DNA from: Arsukibacterium sp. UBA3155
GTDB lineage: Bacteria > Pseudomonadota > Gammaproteobacteria > Enterobacterales > Alteromonadaceae
Direction of reading: 5' to 3'
Assembly (NCBI GenBank): GCA_002364615.1
Contig: DEYP01000023.1
Span: 82,408 to 146,407, forward strand
DNA length: 64,000 bases
Below the pieces are notes generated by a model. The model ran no database searches. It was not told where the DNA came from and saw nothing but the letters and a program-made list of their open reading frames with translations. The position numbers and the translations under genes were made by a program. Positions 23,125 through 33,083 of this stretch are shown piece by piece; position 1 is the stretch's first letter; every line of letters begins with the position of its first letter.

Positions 23125-24006
23125 ATGACAACAAAAACCTACGAAAAATATTATGTTCCCGCTCAGAGTCCGTGGCCCATTGTGGGTGCGGTCGCGCTAT
23201 TTTTTATTGCTTTTGGCGCAGGGCATCTGGTAATCGACATCAGTAATCAGCAAAGTGGTTTTGGTGGTTATTTACTGCTATTAGGCTTTGCCGTGCTGGT
23301 ATTTATGCTGGTGGGTTGGTTTAGAAATGTGATTGACGAGTCGATGAGCGGCTTATACAGCGCCCAGATGGATCGCTCGTTTCGCCAGGGCATGAGCTGG
23401 TTTATCGTCTCTGAAGTGATGTTCTTTATGGCCTTTTTCGGCGCGCTGTTTTACGGCCGGATGATTGCAATGCAATGGCTTGGTGGTTCGAGCAATAATG
23501 CGATGACCTTCGAACTGCTTTGGCCTGACTTCCAACCGGTATGGCCGTTACTTAAAACGCCTGGCGGTATTGAAACTCAGGCGATGCCATGGACCGGATT
23601 ACCGTTAATAAACACCGCGATTCTGGTGGTCTCTTCCATTACCTTACATTTTGCCCATACCGGCCTGGAACAGCAGAAACGCGGTCAGTTAAAGCTGATG
23701 TTATTACTGACGCTATTGTTAGGCGCGACGTTTTTAAGTCTGCAGGTTTATGAATACATTCATGCCTACCGGGACTTAGGGTTAAAACTAGATTCCGGCT
23801 TTTACGGCAATACGTTTTTCTTACTGACCGGCTTTCACGGCCTGCACGTTACCCTGGGTGCTATCATTCTGTTGTTCGTGTTTTTCAGAGTGTTAAAAGG
23901 GCATTTTACCCCAGAGAAGCACTTTGCTTTTCAGGCTGCAGCCTGGTACTGGCACTTCGTTGACGTAGTGTGGATTTGTTTGTTCGTTATTGTTTATATG
24001 CTGTAA
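23125..24006 (+). CDS. ctaE: Cytochrome c oxidase subunit III
   Basis: Subunit III is 293 residues starting at MTTKTYEKYYVPAQSPWP, directly after the ctaG stop. An upstream in-frame extension into ctaG is not used. Seven hydrophobic helices, FVWFxE-like SEVMFFMAFFGALFYG, GFHGLHVTLGAI and the C-terminal WYWHFVDVVWICLF are diagnostic. It stabilises subunit I. Confidence 0.95.
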   Translation: MTTKTYEKYYVPAQSPWPIVGAVALFFIAFGAGHLVIDISNQQSGFGGYLLLLGFAVLVFMLVGWFRNVIDESMSGLYSAQMDRSFRQGMSWFIVSEVMFFMAFFGALFYGRMIAMQWLGGSSNNAMTFELLWPDFQPVWPLLKTPGGIETQAMPWTGLPLINTAILVVSSITLHFAHTGLEQQKRGQLKLMLLLTLLLGATFLSLQVYEYIHAYRDLGLKLDSGFYGNTFFLLTGFHGLHVTLGAIILLFVFFRVLKGHFTPEKHFAFQAAAWYWHFVDVVWICLFVIVYML

Positions 24007-24015
24007 CCAGCGGTT

Positions 24016-24225
24016 TCAGTAAGGCCTGGGGTTGGGCGTTATCCAGCCCAGCGCCATAGCAAGCATAATAATTAATAATACTAACACTGATAAAAATACC
24101 CGACGCCCGAGAAAACGCGACATTTGTTTTTGTTCCGGATCGTTACGCAACATGACAATTCCGGCCCGGAATAAGTTGAAAACAATAAATAGTAGTAGTG
24201 CGATGATAACAAGTTTAAGCAACAT
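24016..24225 (-). CDS. DUF2909-like small two-helix membrane protein
   Basis: The 69-residue protein has two membrane helices (MLLKLVIIALLLFIVFNLF and VFLSVLVLLIIMLAMALG) with a charged loop containing FLGRRV. It fits the DUF2909 twin-helix family that usually sits next to cytochrome oxidase genes. It is encoded against the operon direction, in the gap between subunit III and surf1. ATG at 24225 is preferred over the TTG at 24249. Role in oxidase assembly is inferred only from location. Confidence 0.75.
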   Translation of the reverse strand: MLLKLVIIALLLFIVFNLFRAGIVMLRNDPEQKQMSRFLGRRVFLSVLVLLIIMLAMALGWITPNPRPY

Positions 24226-24251
24226 CCTTTTTAATCTCCGGTTAGCCAATT

Positions 24252-24983
24252 ATGCGGTTTAAACTATTCGGCCGTCATTTTGGCATTCATAAAGTATGGT
24301 TGCTAATTACTGTGACGGCTTTTGTAATATTAAGCAAGCTCGGCTACTGGCAGCTGCAACGGGCAGAAGAAAAAGCAATTCAAATCAGTCAGCTCGAACA
24401 ACTGCAGCAACAAGGCGCGTTAAACTGGCAACAACTTACTGTGCTTGCGGCAAACGAGGCCGACGGCGTTCTGTTTTCCGGTCAGGGACGCTGGCTTGAA
24501 CCCTATGTCTGGTTGCTGGATAACCAGATTGTAGAGGGTAAAGTTGGCTACGATGTGATAATTCCGGTCCAACACACTACTGCCAGCCCATTACTACTGG
24601 TTAATCTGGGCTGGGTAGCCGGCGGCAGCGATCGCTCTGTATTTCCTGAACTGGCGATTCCGCAGCAGCTTGCATTGCACGGACTTATTCGTAGCGAAGT
24701 AGGGGGGTTCAGACTAGGTGCCAACACAGAAAAAGACGGGTGGCCACAACGTATTCAGCAACCTGAGTTGGAGCAAATGGTAGCGCAGTTGCCGCAAAGC
24801 GGATTGCCCTTTATGTTATTTCAGCAGGGTGACAGTCCGTTTCTGCCCCACTACAACGCGGTGGTTATGCCGCCAGAAAAACATCATGGTTACGCCTTTC
24901 AATGGTTTATGCTGGCAATCGCCGTAGTAGCAGTGGCGATTGCTGCTGCGCGGCGCAGCGGGAGTGAAAATGAACAAAAATAA
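24252..24983 (+). CDS. SURF1-family oxidase assembly protein
   Basis: SURF1 helps insert heme a into the oxidase. The 243-residue product has the typical two-helix layout: an N-terminal helix (about 12-33, WLLITVTAFVILSKLGYWQLQRA) and a C-terminal helix (YAFQWFMLAIAVVAVAIAAARR). Between them lies the conserved periplasmic domain with LVNLGWVAGG, LHGLIR and PHYNAVVMPPEKHHGYAFQWF. It lies in the cta operon. Confidence 0.92.
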   Translation: MRFKLFGRHFGIHKVWLLITVTAFVILSKLGYWQLQRAEEKAIQISQLEQLQQQGALNWQQLTVLAANEADGVLFSGQGRWLEPYVWLLDNQIVEGKVGYDVIIPVQHTTASPLLLVNLGWVAGGSDRSVFPELAIPQQLALHGLIRSEVGGFRLGANTEKDGWPQRIQQPELEQMVAQLPQSGLPFMLFQQGDSPFLPHYNAVVMPPEKHHGYAFQWFMLAIAVVAVAIAAARRSGSENEQK

Positions 24984-25485
24984 ATTTATGCTACTTTTTG
25001 TTTTATGTTGTGTTCTGCCTTTGGCGGGCGCAAAACTGGTGCTTGAAATGGGCTGGTTTAATCCGGGTTCATCCAGCAAAGGAGAGTGGTTACAGCAGGA
25101 AATTTTTCTGCTTAATGATATTACTGGCGAGAAAAAGCATTGGCGAATTGTGTTGTTATCCGACTCTCCTTGTCAGCAGCGCTGTCAGAATGCGTTGCAT
25201 ACTGTAAAACAACTTTATATTGGTTTGGGGCGAAAACAGGAGCAGGTTCAGCCGGTGGTTTTAGGATCACTGCATCAACCTGAGCTTTACCCTATGTTCG
25301 ATATTCAACAGGCCATACCCGCAAATACTGAAGCACTGCAGCAGCAAATTTTACTGGTTGACCAAAAAGGCCTGGTGCTTCTGAGCTATCCGATGCCAGA
25401 GCAAGACGAGCAAATGGCGGAAATTGCCCGCAATATCCGCTACGACTTATTAAAACTGTTAAATTATGACAGGACCAGTGTATGA
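24970..25485 (+). CDS. Oxidase-operon thioredoxin-like membrane-anchored protein
   Basis: The 171-residue protein starts at MNKNKFMLLFVLCCVLP; the ATG overlaps the surf1 3' end, with GGGAG upstream. It has an N-terminal membrane helix, then a periplasmic domain with WRIVLLSDSPCQQRCQNALHTVKQL. That segment resembles the CxxxC-containing start of a SCO/thioredoxin fold. Conserved Alteromonadales cta operons have such a protein between surf1 and ctaA. A role in copper or redox chemistry of oxidase assembly is inferred. Confidence 0.75.
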   Translation: MNKNKFMLLFVLCCVLPLAGAKLVLEMGWFNPGSSSKGEWLQQEIFLLNDITGEKKHWRIVLLSDSPCQQRCQNALHTVKQLYIGLGRKQEQVQPVVLGSLHQPELYPMFDIQQAIPANTEALQQQILLVDQKGLVLLSYPMPEQDEQMAEIARNIRYDLLKLLNYDRTSV

Positions 25486-26477
25486 CCAGACATAAATGGT
25501 TAGTATCCGTTACCTTGCTGCTGACGATGGTAGTGATTATTTATGGGGCTTTTACCCGCTTAACGGACGCGGGATTAGGGTGCCCTGATTGGCCGGGCTG
25601 TTATGGTTTCTTAAAGGTACCCGAGAAGCCTGAGAGCATCGCTTTGGCGGCGGAGGCATTTCCTGATCGGCCGTTAGAGCCTCATAAAGCATGGAATGAA
25701 ATGATCCATCGCTATCTGGCTGGCACGCTGGGTTTATTAATTGCGGCTATATTTATTTCCAGCTTTTTCAGTAAAGTTCGTCAACCACGGACACTTCCTA
25801 CCATATTGTTGCTGCTGGTAATTTGTCAGGCGGCATTGGGTGCCTGGACTGTTACCATGAGCTTATTACCGATAGTGGTGCTGGCGCATTTGTTAGGAGG
25901 GTTTACCCTCTATTGCCTGCTGGCGTTATACTGGATGCAGTTGTCACCGGGTTTAAGACGGGCGGAGCCGGTATTAAACACCTTAAAGCCACTGGCCGTA
26001 GGCGCTGCGCTAATAGTGATGATCCAAATAGGGCTTGGTGGCTGGACTGCGGCTAATTATGCCGCCTTAGCCTGCATAGAGTTGCCGGTTTGCGAGGCAG
26101 GCTGGTTAAGCCGGTTGGCGCTAGACGAAGCCTTTGATTTACATCTGGGATATAGTGATTATGAGTATGGGGTGATGTCTGCAGAAGCCCGCCAGACGGT
26201 ACATGTATTTCATCGGATCGGCGCCTTTATTACACTCGGCATTGTTAGCTGGTTTGCAGTACGGTTGTATCAGCGGGCCCGGACAAACGTTATGCAGAAT
26301 TTTGCCCTGGCCATTGGCGTAGTATTGTTGTTGCAATTTATACTGGGTCTGTTAAATGTGGTGTTGCATTTGCCTCTGGTAAACGCCGTGGCACACAATT
26401 TTGTTGGTGCGAACTTACTGATGCTCATGATAGTGGTGGTGTATCAGTTGTACCGCCCGGTTGGGAAGGAGGCATAA
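25482..26477 (+). CDS. ctaA: Heme A synthase (CtaA/COX15)
   Basis: CtaA oxidises the C8 methyl of heme O to a formyl, giving heme A. The 331-residue protein has eight predicted membrane helices. It shows the conserved YGAFTRLTDAGLGCPDWPGCYG N-terminal signature and heme-ligand histidines in MIHRYLAGTLG, LAHLLGGFTLY, VHVFHRIGAF and VNAVAHNFVGANLL. It overlaps the previous gene by 4 bp (ATGA). Confidence 0.95.
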   Translation: MTRHKWLVSVTLLLTMVVIIYGAFTRLTDAGLGCPDWPGCYGFLKVPEKPESIALAAEAFPDRPLEPHKAWNEMIHRYLAGTLGLLIAAIFISSFFSKVRQPRTLPTILLLLVICQAALGAWTVTMSLLPIVVLAHLLGGFTLYCLLALYWMQLSPGLRRAEPVLNTLKPLAVGAALIVMIQIGLGGWTAANYAALACIELPVCEAGWLSRLALDEAFDLHLGYSDYEYGVMSAEARQTVHVFHRIGAFITLGIVSWFAVRLYQRARTNVMQNFALAIGVVLLLQFILGLLNVVLHLPLVNAVAHNFVGANLLMLMIVVVYQLYRPVGKEA

Positions 26478-27389
26478 ATGGCAACGATAACAGCAAGCCG
26501 TCATAGTATTTCACGCTGGCGCGATTACCTGGAACTGACTAAGCCTAAAGTCGTCGCGTTGCTGGTACTGACAGCCTGGGTAGGTATGATGCTAGCCTCC
26601 ACGGGCCTACCTGATATCGCGGTAGTGGTTTTTGCTACCATCGGCATTGGCCTGTTATCCGGCGCTGCGGCTGCGCTTAATCATGTGGTAGACCAGCGTA
26701 TTGATGCCCAGATGGCCAGGACCCATAGCCGGCCTGTAGCGAAAGGGCGGGTAAGTTCTCAGCAAGCGATCGCCTTTGCCTGTGCGCTGGCTGCAACCGG
26801 TTTTGTATTACTTTATCTGGGGGTTAACCCACTCACTGCCTGGCTAACCCTGCTTAGTTTGTTTGGTTACGCGGTGGTCTATACCATGTTTTTAAAACGG
26901 GCCACCCCACAAAATATTGTGATTGGTGGTCTGGCAGGGGCGATGCCTCCGTTATTGGGCTGGACAGCAGTTTCGGGTGAAATACATGGCTATGCATTAC
27001 TGTTAGTGATGATTATTTTTGCCTGGACACCACCGCATTTCTGGGCGCTGGCTATTCATCGCCGGGATGATTACGCTAAAGTAAATATGCCGATGCTGCC
27101 GGTTACGCACGGTATTGAATACACCAAAAGTGCTATTTTGCTTTATACCGTGCTGCTGTGCCTGGTGTGTCTGCTGCCATATATTGTTGGTATGACTGGT
27201 GCGGTATATTTACTGGGTAGTACCCTGCTTAATTTACGGTTTTTACAATATGCCTGGAAATTAAAATTTAATGCTGACGCTAAAACAGCAATGGACACCT
27301 TTAAGTTTTCCATTGTTCATTTAATGGTGCTGTTTTTAGTGTTGCTGCTTGATCATTATTTTAAGGTATCACCTTTTTATGCTTCGTAA
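26478..27389 (+). CDS. ctaB: Protoheme IX farnesyltransferase (heme O synthase)
   Basis: CtaB (CyoE) farnesylates protoheme to heme O, the substrate of CtaA. The 303-residue UbiA-family prenyltransferase has nine hydrophobic helices and both Asp-rich prenyl-diphosphate motifs: [20 protein letters not shown] (first) and [16 protein letters not shown] (second). Its ATG immediately follows the ctaA stop. Confidence 0.96.
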   Translation: MATITASRHSISRWRDYLELTKPKVVALLVLTAWVGMMLASTGLPDIAVVVFATIGIGLLSGAAAALNHVVDQRIDAQMARTHSRPVAKGRVSSQQAIAFACALAATGFVLLYLGVNPLTAWLTLLSLFGYAVVYTMFLKRATPQNIVIGGLAGAMPPLLGWTAVSGEIHGYALLLVMIIFAWTPPHFWALAIHRRDDYAKVNMPMLPVTHGIEYTKSAILLYTVLLCLVCLLPYIVGMTGAVYLLGSTLLNLRFLQYAWKLKFNADAKTAMDTFKFSIVHLMVLFLVLLLDHYFKVSPFYAS

Positions 27390-28020
27390 TTTAATTGTTT
27401 TAATGTTGTCTGCTGCTGCCGTGGTAGCCGGCGCCATGCTGTATTTGCTGTGGCAGCATCAGCCATTACCGCAGCAGGCACTGGTGTATCCGCAACCTCG
27501 CAATCTGTCGGAATTTACCCTGATAGACCAGAAAAATCAGCGCCGTGGCCGAGAAGATTTAATGGGAAAATGGACCCTGGCGTTTGTCGGCTATACCTAT
27601 TGTCCGGATATTTGCCCGCTAACACTCGCCAAGCTGGCCGGAGTGCAAGCAGAGTTGGCAGCCACTCTGGAGCAGCCACTGCAAATTTGGTTTATTTCGG
27701 TTGACCCACAGCGCGACACCCCAGAGCAGTTGCAGCAATACGTCGAGTATTTTAAACAACCTGCTTTAAGTGGGTTAACGGCGGGCCACGATCAGCTGTT
27801 TCCATTTGTACGTGAGCTGGGGTTAATGTATGCCATGAGTAGCACCACTGCGCAGGACTATCTGGTAGATCACAGTGCTTCAGTCGTATTAATTAACCCG
27901 CAGGGCCAGGTTGCAGCGATGTTTAAACCCGATATGGCACCGGGTGAAGTGCCACTGGTTAACCGTGAACAACTACTGGCTGACTTCCCGTTAGTTCTGA
28001 ATCAGCTGCAACAGCGCTAG
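27379..28020 (+). CDS. SCO1/SenC family copper chaperone
   Basis: SCO proteins supply copper to the CuA site of subunit II. The 213-residue product starts at [18 protein letters not shown], with one N-terminal membrane helix. The thioredoxin-fold domain has the copper-binding CPDICPLTL motif (CxxxC) near residues 75-79, [13 protein letters not shown], and a downstream His in [12 protein letters not shown]. The start overlaps ctaB by 11 bp. It is the last gene of the cta operon. Confidence 0.93.
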   Translation: MLRNLIVLMLSAAAVVAGAMLYLLWQHQPLPQQALVYPQPRNLSEFTLIDQKNQRRGREDLMGKWTLAFVGYTYCPDICPLTLAKLAGVQAELAATLEQPLQIWFISVDPQRDTPEQLQQYVEYFKQPALSGLTAGHDQLFPFVRELGLMYAMSSTTAQDYLVDHSASVVLINPQGQVAAMFKPDMAPGEVPLVNREQLLADFPLVLNQLQQR

Positions 28021-29033
28021 TTTAGCCAAGGCTGCGAATACCAGTAAAAGTATCCCTTTTTAGTCAGTGACGGTGCGGTGCAATTGTAGCGGCTTCGGCC
28101 GCGATTCAGCGGCTTGCTGGCGGTAACTTCGAAGGTATTTTCATTTAACCATTCAGGTTCAAGTACCTCGGTACCGGCGTAGCAGCGGAACTGGCCGGGC
28201 AGAAAGTCGCTAACTTTTAGTTGCAGGCGTAAGGTGGGTGGGTTATCACTTACTTGCTGATCAGCGGATAGATAGTGAGTGATATTAAAAGCTAAAGTAC
28301 GTAATTTCTGGCCAAGATTGGCTAAATCGGCATACTGCCCCGCCGCGGGATAGCGTGGGATCCTGCTGAGCTTAGTAGCGGCACCGATGGCACCGGACTG
28401 CTGGCCAATACCGATAAAGCCTAATGCTTCAACCAGAGTTTCCAGTTCGCTATTAAATTCGCCATACGGGTATGCCAGCCATTTATGGCTCTGACCGGTT
28501 TCAGTCAGAATTCTGCGCTCAGCCTCTAAAATGTTCTGCTTGATCCGACTATGCCAGTCTACTTTGCTTTCCCCAGGTTGCAGCTGCGTCATATGCTCAT
28601 GGTTCATTGAATGATTAGCAACCAGCACGCCGTCAGCCGCCATTGCTCTTACCTGATCCCAGCTCAGCACCGGACCAACCCGGTTATCGATACTGCCGGG
28701 GCTGATAAAAATAGTATAGGGGAAGCCAAACTCCATCAGGATCGGATGGGCAGTGGTGTAGTTATTTTCAAAGCTGTCATCAAAGGTGATAACCACTGCA
28801 TTATCGGCAATGGGCAGATTGCTCCGCAGCTGGTTAATCAGGACATCCAGAGCGATAACCTGGAAATCATTATCTTTGAAATACTGCAGGTGCTGACGCA
28901 GTTCATCCGCGGTAACACTGCTTACCCGCGGAGTGTCATCGGCAACATGATGATATATGAGCATAACCGCAGCCTTAGCCGGGAGTACGAGAATAAGACT
29001 AAAAACAACCGCAAATAACATAACGATACGCAT
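28017..29033 (-). CDS. Exported polysaccharide deacetylase
   Basis: The 338-residue protein has a signal peptide (1-21, ending PAKA) and an NodB-type deacetylase domain. Metal/catalytic motifs are VVITFDDSFENNY (catalytic Asp-Asp) and VANHSMNHEHM (the HxxxH metal pair). AYPYGEFNSE is motif 3. NodB enzymes remove N- or O-acetyl groups from peptidoglycan, chitin or poly-GlcNAc. The C-terminal 90 residues form a beta-rich domain. The substrate is not clear. It converges on the SCO gene, overlapping by 4 bp. Confidence 0.85.
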   Translation of the reverse strand: MRIVMLFAVVFSLILVLPAKAAVMLIYHHVADDTPRVSSVTADELRQHLQYFKDNDFQVIALDVLINQLRSNLPIADNAVVITFDDSFENNYTTAHPILMEFGFPYTIFISPGSIDNRVGPVLSWDQVRAMAADGVLVANHSMNHEHMTQLQPGESKVDWHSRIKQNILEAERRILTETGQSHKWLAYPYGEFNSELETLVEALGFIGIGQQSGAIGAATKLSRIPRYPAAGQYADLANLGQKLRTLAFNITHYLSADQQVSDNPPTLRLQLKVSDFLPGQFRCYAGTEVLEPEWLNENTFEVTASKPLNRGRSRYNCTAPSLTKKGYFYWYSQPWLN

Positions 29034-29090
29034 AAAAAACCCCGGAAAATAAACTTAACCAGGGTCGTTATATCATAAACCGCTGGTGGC

Positions 29091-29669
29091 TTAGTAGTAA
29101 GAGTGCTCACCACGCTGGTGTTCGGTAATGTCACGAACCCCATTTAACTCACCGCTGAAACGGGTCAGTAGTTCTTTTTCAATACCTTCTTTCAAGGTGA
29201 GATCAACCTGCGAGCAACCATTACATCCACCACCGAATTGCAACACGGCGACGCCGTCGTTAGTTAATTCCATTACGGATACCCGGCCACCATGATTGGC
29301 CAGTTGTGGATTAATCTCAGCGTCAATAACATATTGCACCCGTTCCATTAGTGGCGCGTTGTCGTTTACCTTGCGTACTTTGGCGTTCGGCGCTTTTAAG
29401 GTCAGTTGTGATCCCATTTGATCGGTCACAAAATCAATTTCTGCATCAACTAAAAACGGTTTGCTTTCTGCGTCAACTACCGCATTAAAGCCAGTAAATT
29501 CGATTTGAATGTCGGTATCTTCAACGGCATCAGCCGGACAATAAGATACGCCACACTCCGCCTGAGCCGTGCCAGGGTTAACGACAAACACCCGGATGCT
29601 GGTACCGGCAGCTTGTTTTTCCAGCAGCTTTGCAAAATGGGCTTGCGCCTGTTCTGAAATAGAAATCAT
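29091..29669 (-). CDS. nfuA: Fe-S biogenesis protein NfuA
   Basis: NfuA carries and transfers [4Fe-4S] clusters to target enzymes. The 192-residue product has an N-terminal degenerate A-type domain ([22 protein letters not shown]) and a C-terminal Nfu domain with the cluster-binding CNGC motif in [15 protein letters not shown]. In many gammaproteobacteria it neighbours comF and bioH, which are also nearby here. Confidence 0.96.
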   Translation of the reverse strand: MISISEQAQAHFAKLLEKQAAGTSIRVFVVNPGTAQAECGVSYCPADAVEDTDIQIEFTGFNAVVDAESKPFLVDAEIDFVTDQMGSQLTLKAPNAKVRKVNDNAPLMERVQYVIDAEINPQLANHGGRVSVMELTNDGVAVLQFGGGCNGCSQVDLTLKEGIEKELLTRFSGELNGVRDITEHQRGEHSYY

Positions 29670-29798
29670 CTTAGTACCTGACTAAATTACTAGGTTAATG
29701 GCTATCATACTCTGAGTCTGGCGCTGATGCCAGCCCTGCTTGAGTTTTGCTGTACTTTCTGGCTAACTGGGCGCGCAAAAAAATTAAAGGAAACAGGC

Positions 29799-32339
29799 AT
29801 GAAACTGAGTGTAATGGTGTTTTTCACACTCTGGGCCGCAACGGCGCAGGCGCAATATTTTAATGAGCCGGTAAATACCAGGCTACCTTCCCCACAACAA
29901 ACCTTAGGCCATGCCGTGGGGGACTGGCATGCCCGCCATGATCAGATCCAGCGTTATTTTGAGCAACTGGCCAGCCAGTCAGACAATGCCATGTTAGAGG
30001 TGATTGGTTATAGCCATGAACAGCGGCCGTTACTGCAGTTGGTTATTTCATCGCCTGAAAATTTAGGTCGGCTGGATCAGATCCGTCAGCAACATGTACA
30101 ACAGGCAAAGCAGGGTACAAGCATTGCCGGCGATGCACCCGTTATCATATGGCTGGGTTACGGCGTGCATGGTAATGAAGCGAGTGCAGCCAACGCAGCG
30201 TTGGTGCTGGCGCATTATCTGACAGCAGTTCAGACTGATGAGGTTCAGACCTGGCTGAGCAAGGCGATTATTTTAGTTCAGCCCAGTTTAAATCCGGATG
30301 GAAATGACCGGTTTGCCCATTGGGCCAATATGCATAAAGGCAGTAAGCCGGTTGCAGATCCGCAACATCGTGAACATATCGAACCCTGGCCAAACGGTCG
30401 GCCAAACCATTATTGGTTTGATCTGAACCGTGACTGGCTGTTGTTGCAGCATCCGGAAAGCCGGGCCCGAATTGCTCAGTTTCAGCAATGGCTGCCAAAT
30501 GTGGTTGGTGATTTTCATGAAATGGGTACCAATAGCAGCTATTTTTTCCAGCCTGGGATCCCAAGTCGCAATTACCCACTCACACCACAACGTAATTTCG
30601 AGCTGACTGCGGCAATAGCTGAGTTTCATGCCGCAGCTTTTGATGCACAAGAGAAGCTGTACTATAGCGAAGAAAGTTTTGACGATTTCTATATTGGTAA
30701 AGGCTCAACGTATCCAGATGTTAACGGCAGTGTCGGGATTTTATTTGAACAAGCCAGCAGCCGCGGCCATGTCCAGGAGTCGATAAACGGCTTACTCAGC
30801 TTTAGTGATGCCATTAAGAATCAGTTTACGGCATCATTATCAACCATCCGCGGTGCCGTGGCGAAACGCCAGGAGTTATTAGCCTATCAGCAGCAATTTT
30901 ATCAGGACGCGATAACTGAGGGCAAAGCGGACAAAACCAAGGGTTATATGCTGACCGACGATGGCGATAAAAGCCGCCTTGAAGGATTATTGGACCTGTT
31001 GCAGCGCCATCATATTGCAGTGTATCCCCTGGCACGTGACTGGCAGGATGATGACACTAAATTCCGGGCGGGACAAAGCTATTTTGTGCCACTGCAGCAA
31101 GCTCAGTACCGGTTGATCAAAGCAGCGTTTGCGACCGATAAAGACTTTAAAGATAATACCTTTTATGACGTATCAAGCTGGACGTTGCCTTATGCGTTCA
31201 ATATTGAATTCAAAGCGGTAAACCGCGAGCCAGGCCGGGCGCTGGCCGGCCAGCAGTGGCAAAGTGCTCCTTTGCTTAAGCAGCCGTTAACGGCCGGGGC
31301 TTATGCCTATGCCTTTAGCTGGCAGGACCAGCAGGCCCCACTGTTTTTGCAGGCATTATTAGACGAAGGGGTCGTGGTGCGATCAGCACTTGGCAGTTTC
31401 AGTGCCTTGAGCAGCGATAGCACGGTGCAATTTAAACCGGGCAGCATGGTGATAGCGGCTGGCTTACAACAAAATAAAGAATGGTTTAACCGTTTACAGC
31501 AGTTGCAACAGCAATATCCGGTTAGAGTGCATGCGATCCGCAGTGGTCTGACAGCCGAAGGCAGTGACCTGGGTAGCCATAATTTCGCGGTGATCAAAAA
31601 CCCCGAAGTGTTGCTGATTGCCGGACCTGGCATAAATTCTACTGAAGCAGGCGAAGTGTGGTACAACCTGGAGCGGCTGGCGGGTATCTCTCCGAGTATG
31701 GTGGAGCCCGAGCGGCTTGGCAGAGTTAACTTAAATCGGTATACCCACATTATCCTGGTTGATGGTAACTATCGGCAGTGGCAGGACAGCCACATCAGTC
31801 AGCTAAAACAATGGACCGAGCAAGGCGGCGTGTTATGGGGTCATAAAGACGGCGCGGCATGGCTGGCTAAAGCGGGTTTATTAAAGGCCGGCGTTTGGCA
31901 GGGCAAAGAGATGCAGCAACTGATCCCGCAACAGAACTTAAGCTATGCGGATAGTGAAGCGCTGGGAGCGAAACAACGGATTGCCGGGGCGATATTCAGT
32001 GCTGAGCTGGACTTAAGCCATCCGCTGACGTTTGGTGTGCCGCGTGAGCGCTTACCCATTTTTAAAAATGATATTATGTTACTGCAACCGAGCAGCTCAC
32101 CCTTTGTCAATGTTGCACTATACAGTCAGAATCCGCATTTAGCGGGCTATAGCGCCAGCGAGTATGTTCCAAAAATCGCGCAGGGTGCGGCAATTATTGC
32201 CCATAATCTGGGCCGGGGCCGGGTGATTGCGATGACCGATAACCCGGTGTTTCGCGGTTATTTCTTCGGCTCCAGCCGTATTCTGATCAATGCCCTGTAT
32301 TTGGGAAATAGTTTTAACGCACCAATTCAGGCCGAATAG
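29799..32339 (+). CDS. Exported M14-family zinc carboxypeptidase
   Basis: The 846-residue protein starts at MKLSVMVFFTLWAATAQA, a clear signal peptide, with AAAGGA upstream. The M14 zinc site appears as HGNEAS (HxxE) near residue 123. Substrate-binding segments are NPDGNDRFAHW, LNRDWLLLQHPESRA, and DFHEMGTNSSYFFQPG with the third His. The catalytic Glu probably lies in LFEQASSRGH. The C-terminal half is long and contains a class I glutamine amidotransferase-like segment (VLWGHKDGAAWL). Such large periplasmic M14 enzymes are common in Alteromonadales. Confidence 0.85.
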   Translation: MKLSVMVFFTLWAATAQAQYFNEPVNTRLPSPQQTLGHAVGDWHARHDQIQRYFEQLASQSDNAMLEVIGYSHEQRPLLQLVISSPENLGRLDQIRQQHVQQAKQGTSIAGDAPVIIWLGYGVHGNEASAANAALVLAHYLTAVQTDEVQTWLSKAIILVQPSLNPDGNDRFAHWANMHKGSKPVADPQHREHIEPWPNGRPNHYWFDLNRDWLLLQHPESRARIAQFQQWLPNVVGDFHEMGTNSSYFFQPGIPSRNYPLTPQRNFELTAAIAEFHAAAFDAQEKLYYSEESFDDFYIGKGSTYPDVNGSVGILFEQASSRGHVQESINGLLSFSDAIKNQFTASLSTIRGAVAKRQELLAYQQQFYQDAITEGKADKTKGYMLTDDGDKSRLEGLLDLLQRHHIAVYPLARDWQDDDTKFRAGQSYFVPLQQAQYRLIKAAFATDKDFKDNTFYDVSSWTLPYAFNIEFKAVNREPGRALAGQQWQSAPLLKQPLTAGAYAYAFSWQDQQAPLFLQALLDEGVVVRSALGSFSALSSDSTVQFKPGSMVIAAGLQQNKEWFNRLQQLQQQYPVRVHAIRSGLTAEGSDLGSHNFAVIKNPEVLLIAGPGINSTEAGEVWYNLERLAGISPSMVEPERLGRVNLNRYTHIILVDGNYRQWQDSHISQLKQWTEQGGVLWGHKDGAAWLAKAGLLKAGVWQGKEMQQLIPQQNLSYADSEALGAKQRIAGAIFSAELDLSHPLTFGVPRERLPIFKNDIMLLQPSSSPFVNVALYSQNPHLAGYSASEYVPKIAQGAAIIAHNLGRGRVIAMTDNPVFRGYFFGSSRILINALYLGNSFNAPIQAE

Positions 32340-33052
32340 CCCGGTGGTGGCGTAACGGCCAGGGTCCAGACACTGACGGTATGTACCCCGGCACTGCGCA
32401 GGAGCCGGGTCAGTGCATTTGCGGTGGCACCGGTGGTGATCACATCGTCAATCAACGCAATATGCCGGGGCAGAGGTGCCTCGGCAACGGTTAACGAAAA
32501 GGATCGGCGCAGGTTGCGAAGCCGTTGTTGTCGGTTAAGGCCTCGTTGGCTGTGGCTGGCAGATTTTCTGAATAACCTTACTACCGGGATCTGCAGTTGC
32601 TGCCCCAGCGCCTCGGCCAGCATCTTTGCCTGGTTAAAACCCCGTTGACGTTGTTTTTGCCAATGTAATGGCACATAGGTAAGTGCTTGCGGCATGGGCA
32701 TATTGTTGGCCTTAGCGCGCGCCAGTAACAGGCAAAGTTGTTGTTGCAACAGCTGGCCCGCTGCTAAATCTGCGTAATATTTCCAACGCGGTATCCAGTA
32801 CTGATAAGGTTGTTGGTAATGCGCCAGACAAAGCAGACGATCAAATTTTGCACCTTTAAGACCACGTGCTACTGCTGGCAGCCAGAGTAAATTGTAGTGG
32901 CATTGCTGGTAAGCCAGTGTTGGCAGGGCCTGCTGACAATAGTCGCATAGTTGGCTGACAGGCGTTGCCAGCGGTAAACTGCACCACATGCACTGACCCG
33001 GCAGAATGTGATGCCAGCACCATCGCGCTAGCCTGGCAATAAAATTAATCAT
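32327..33052 (-). CDS. comF: ComF family phosphoribosyltransferase-like protein
   Basis: The 241-residue protein has an N-terminal four-cysteine zinc module (CMWCSLPLATPVSQLCDYC) and a phosphoribosyltransferase fold with the PRPP loop HIALIDDVITTGATANAL. ComF is needed for DNA uptake in competent bacteria. GntX of E. coli is the homologue and also neighbours bioH. It overlaps the M14 gene end by 13 bp and is divergent from bioH. Confidence 0.92.
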   Translation of the reverse strand: MINFIARLARWCWHHILPGQCMWCSLPLATPVSQLCDYCQQALPTLAYQQCHYNLLWLPAVARGLKGAKFDRLLCLAHYQQPYQYWIPRWKYYADLAAGQLLQQQLCLLLARAKANNMPMPQALTYVPLHWQKQRQRGFNQAKMLAEALGQQLQIPVVRLFRKSASHSQRGLNRQQRLRNLRRSFSLTVAEAPLPRHIALIDDVITTGATANALTRLLRSAGVHTVSVWTLAVTPPPGYSA

Positions 33053-33083
33053 AAAATTAACATTAAGGATACCTTAAAGTAGC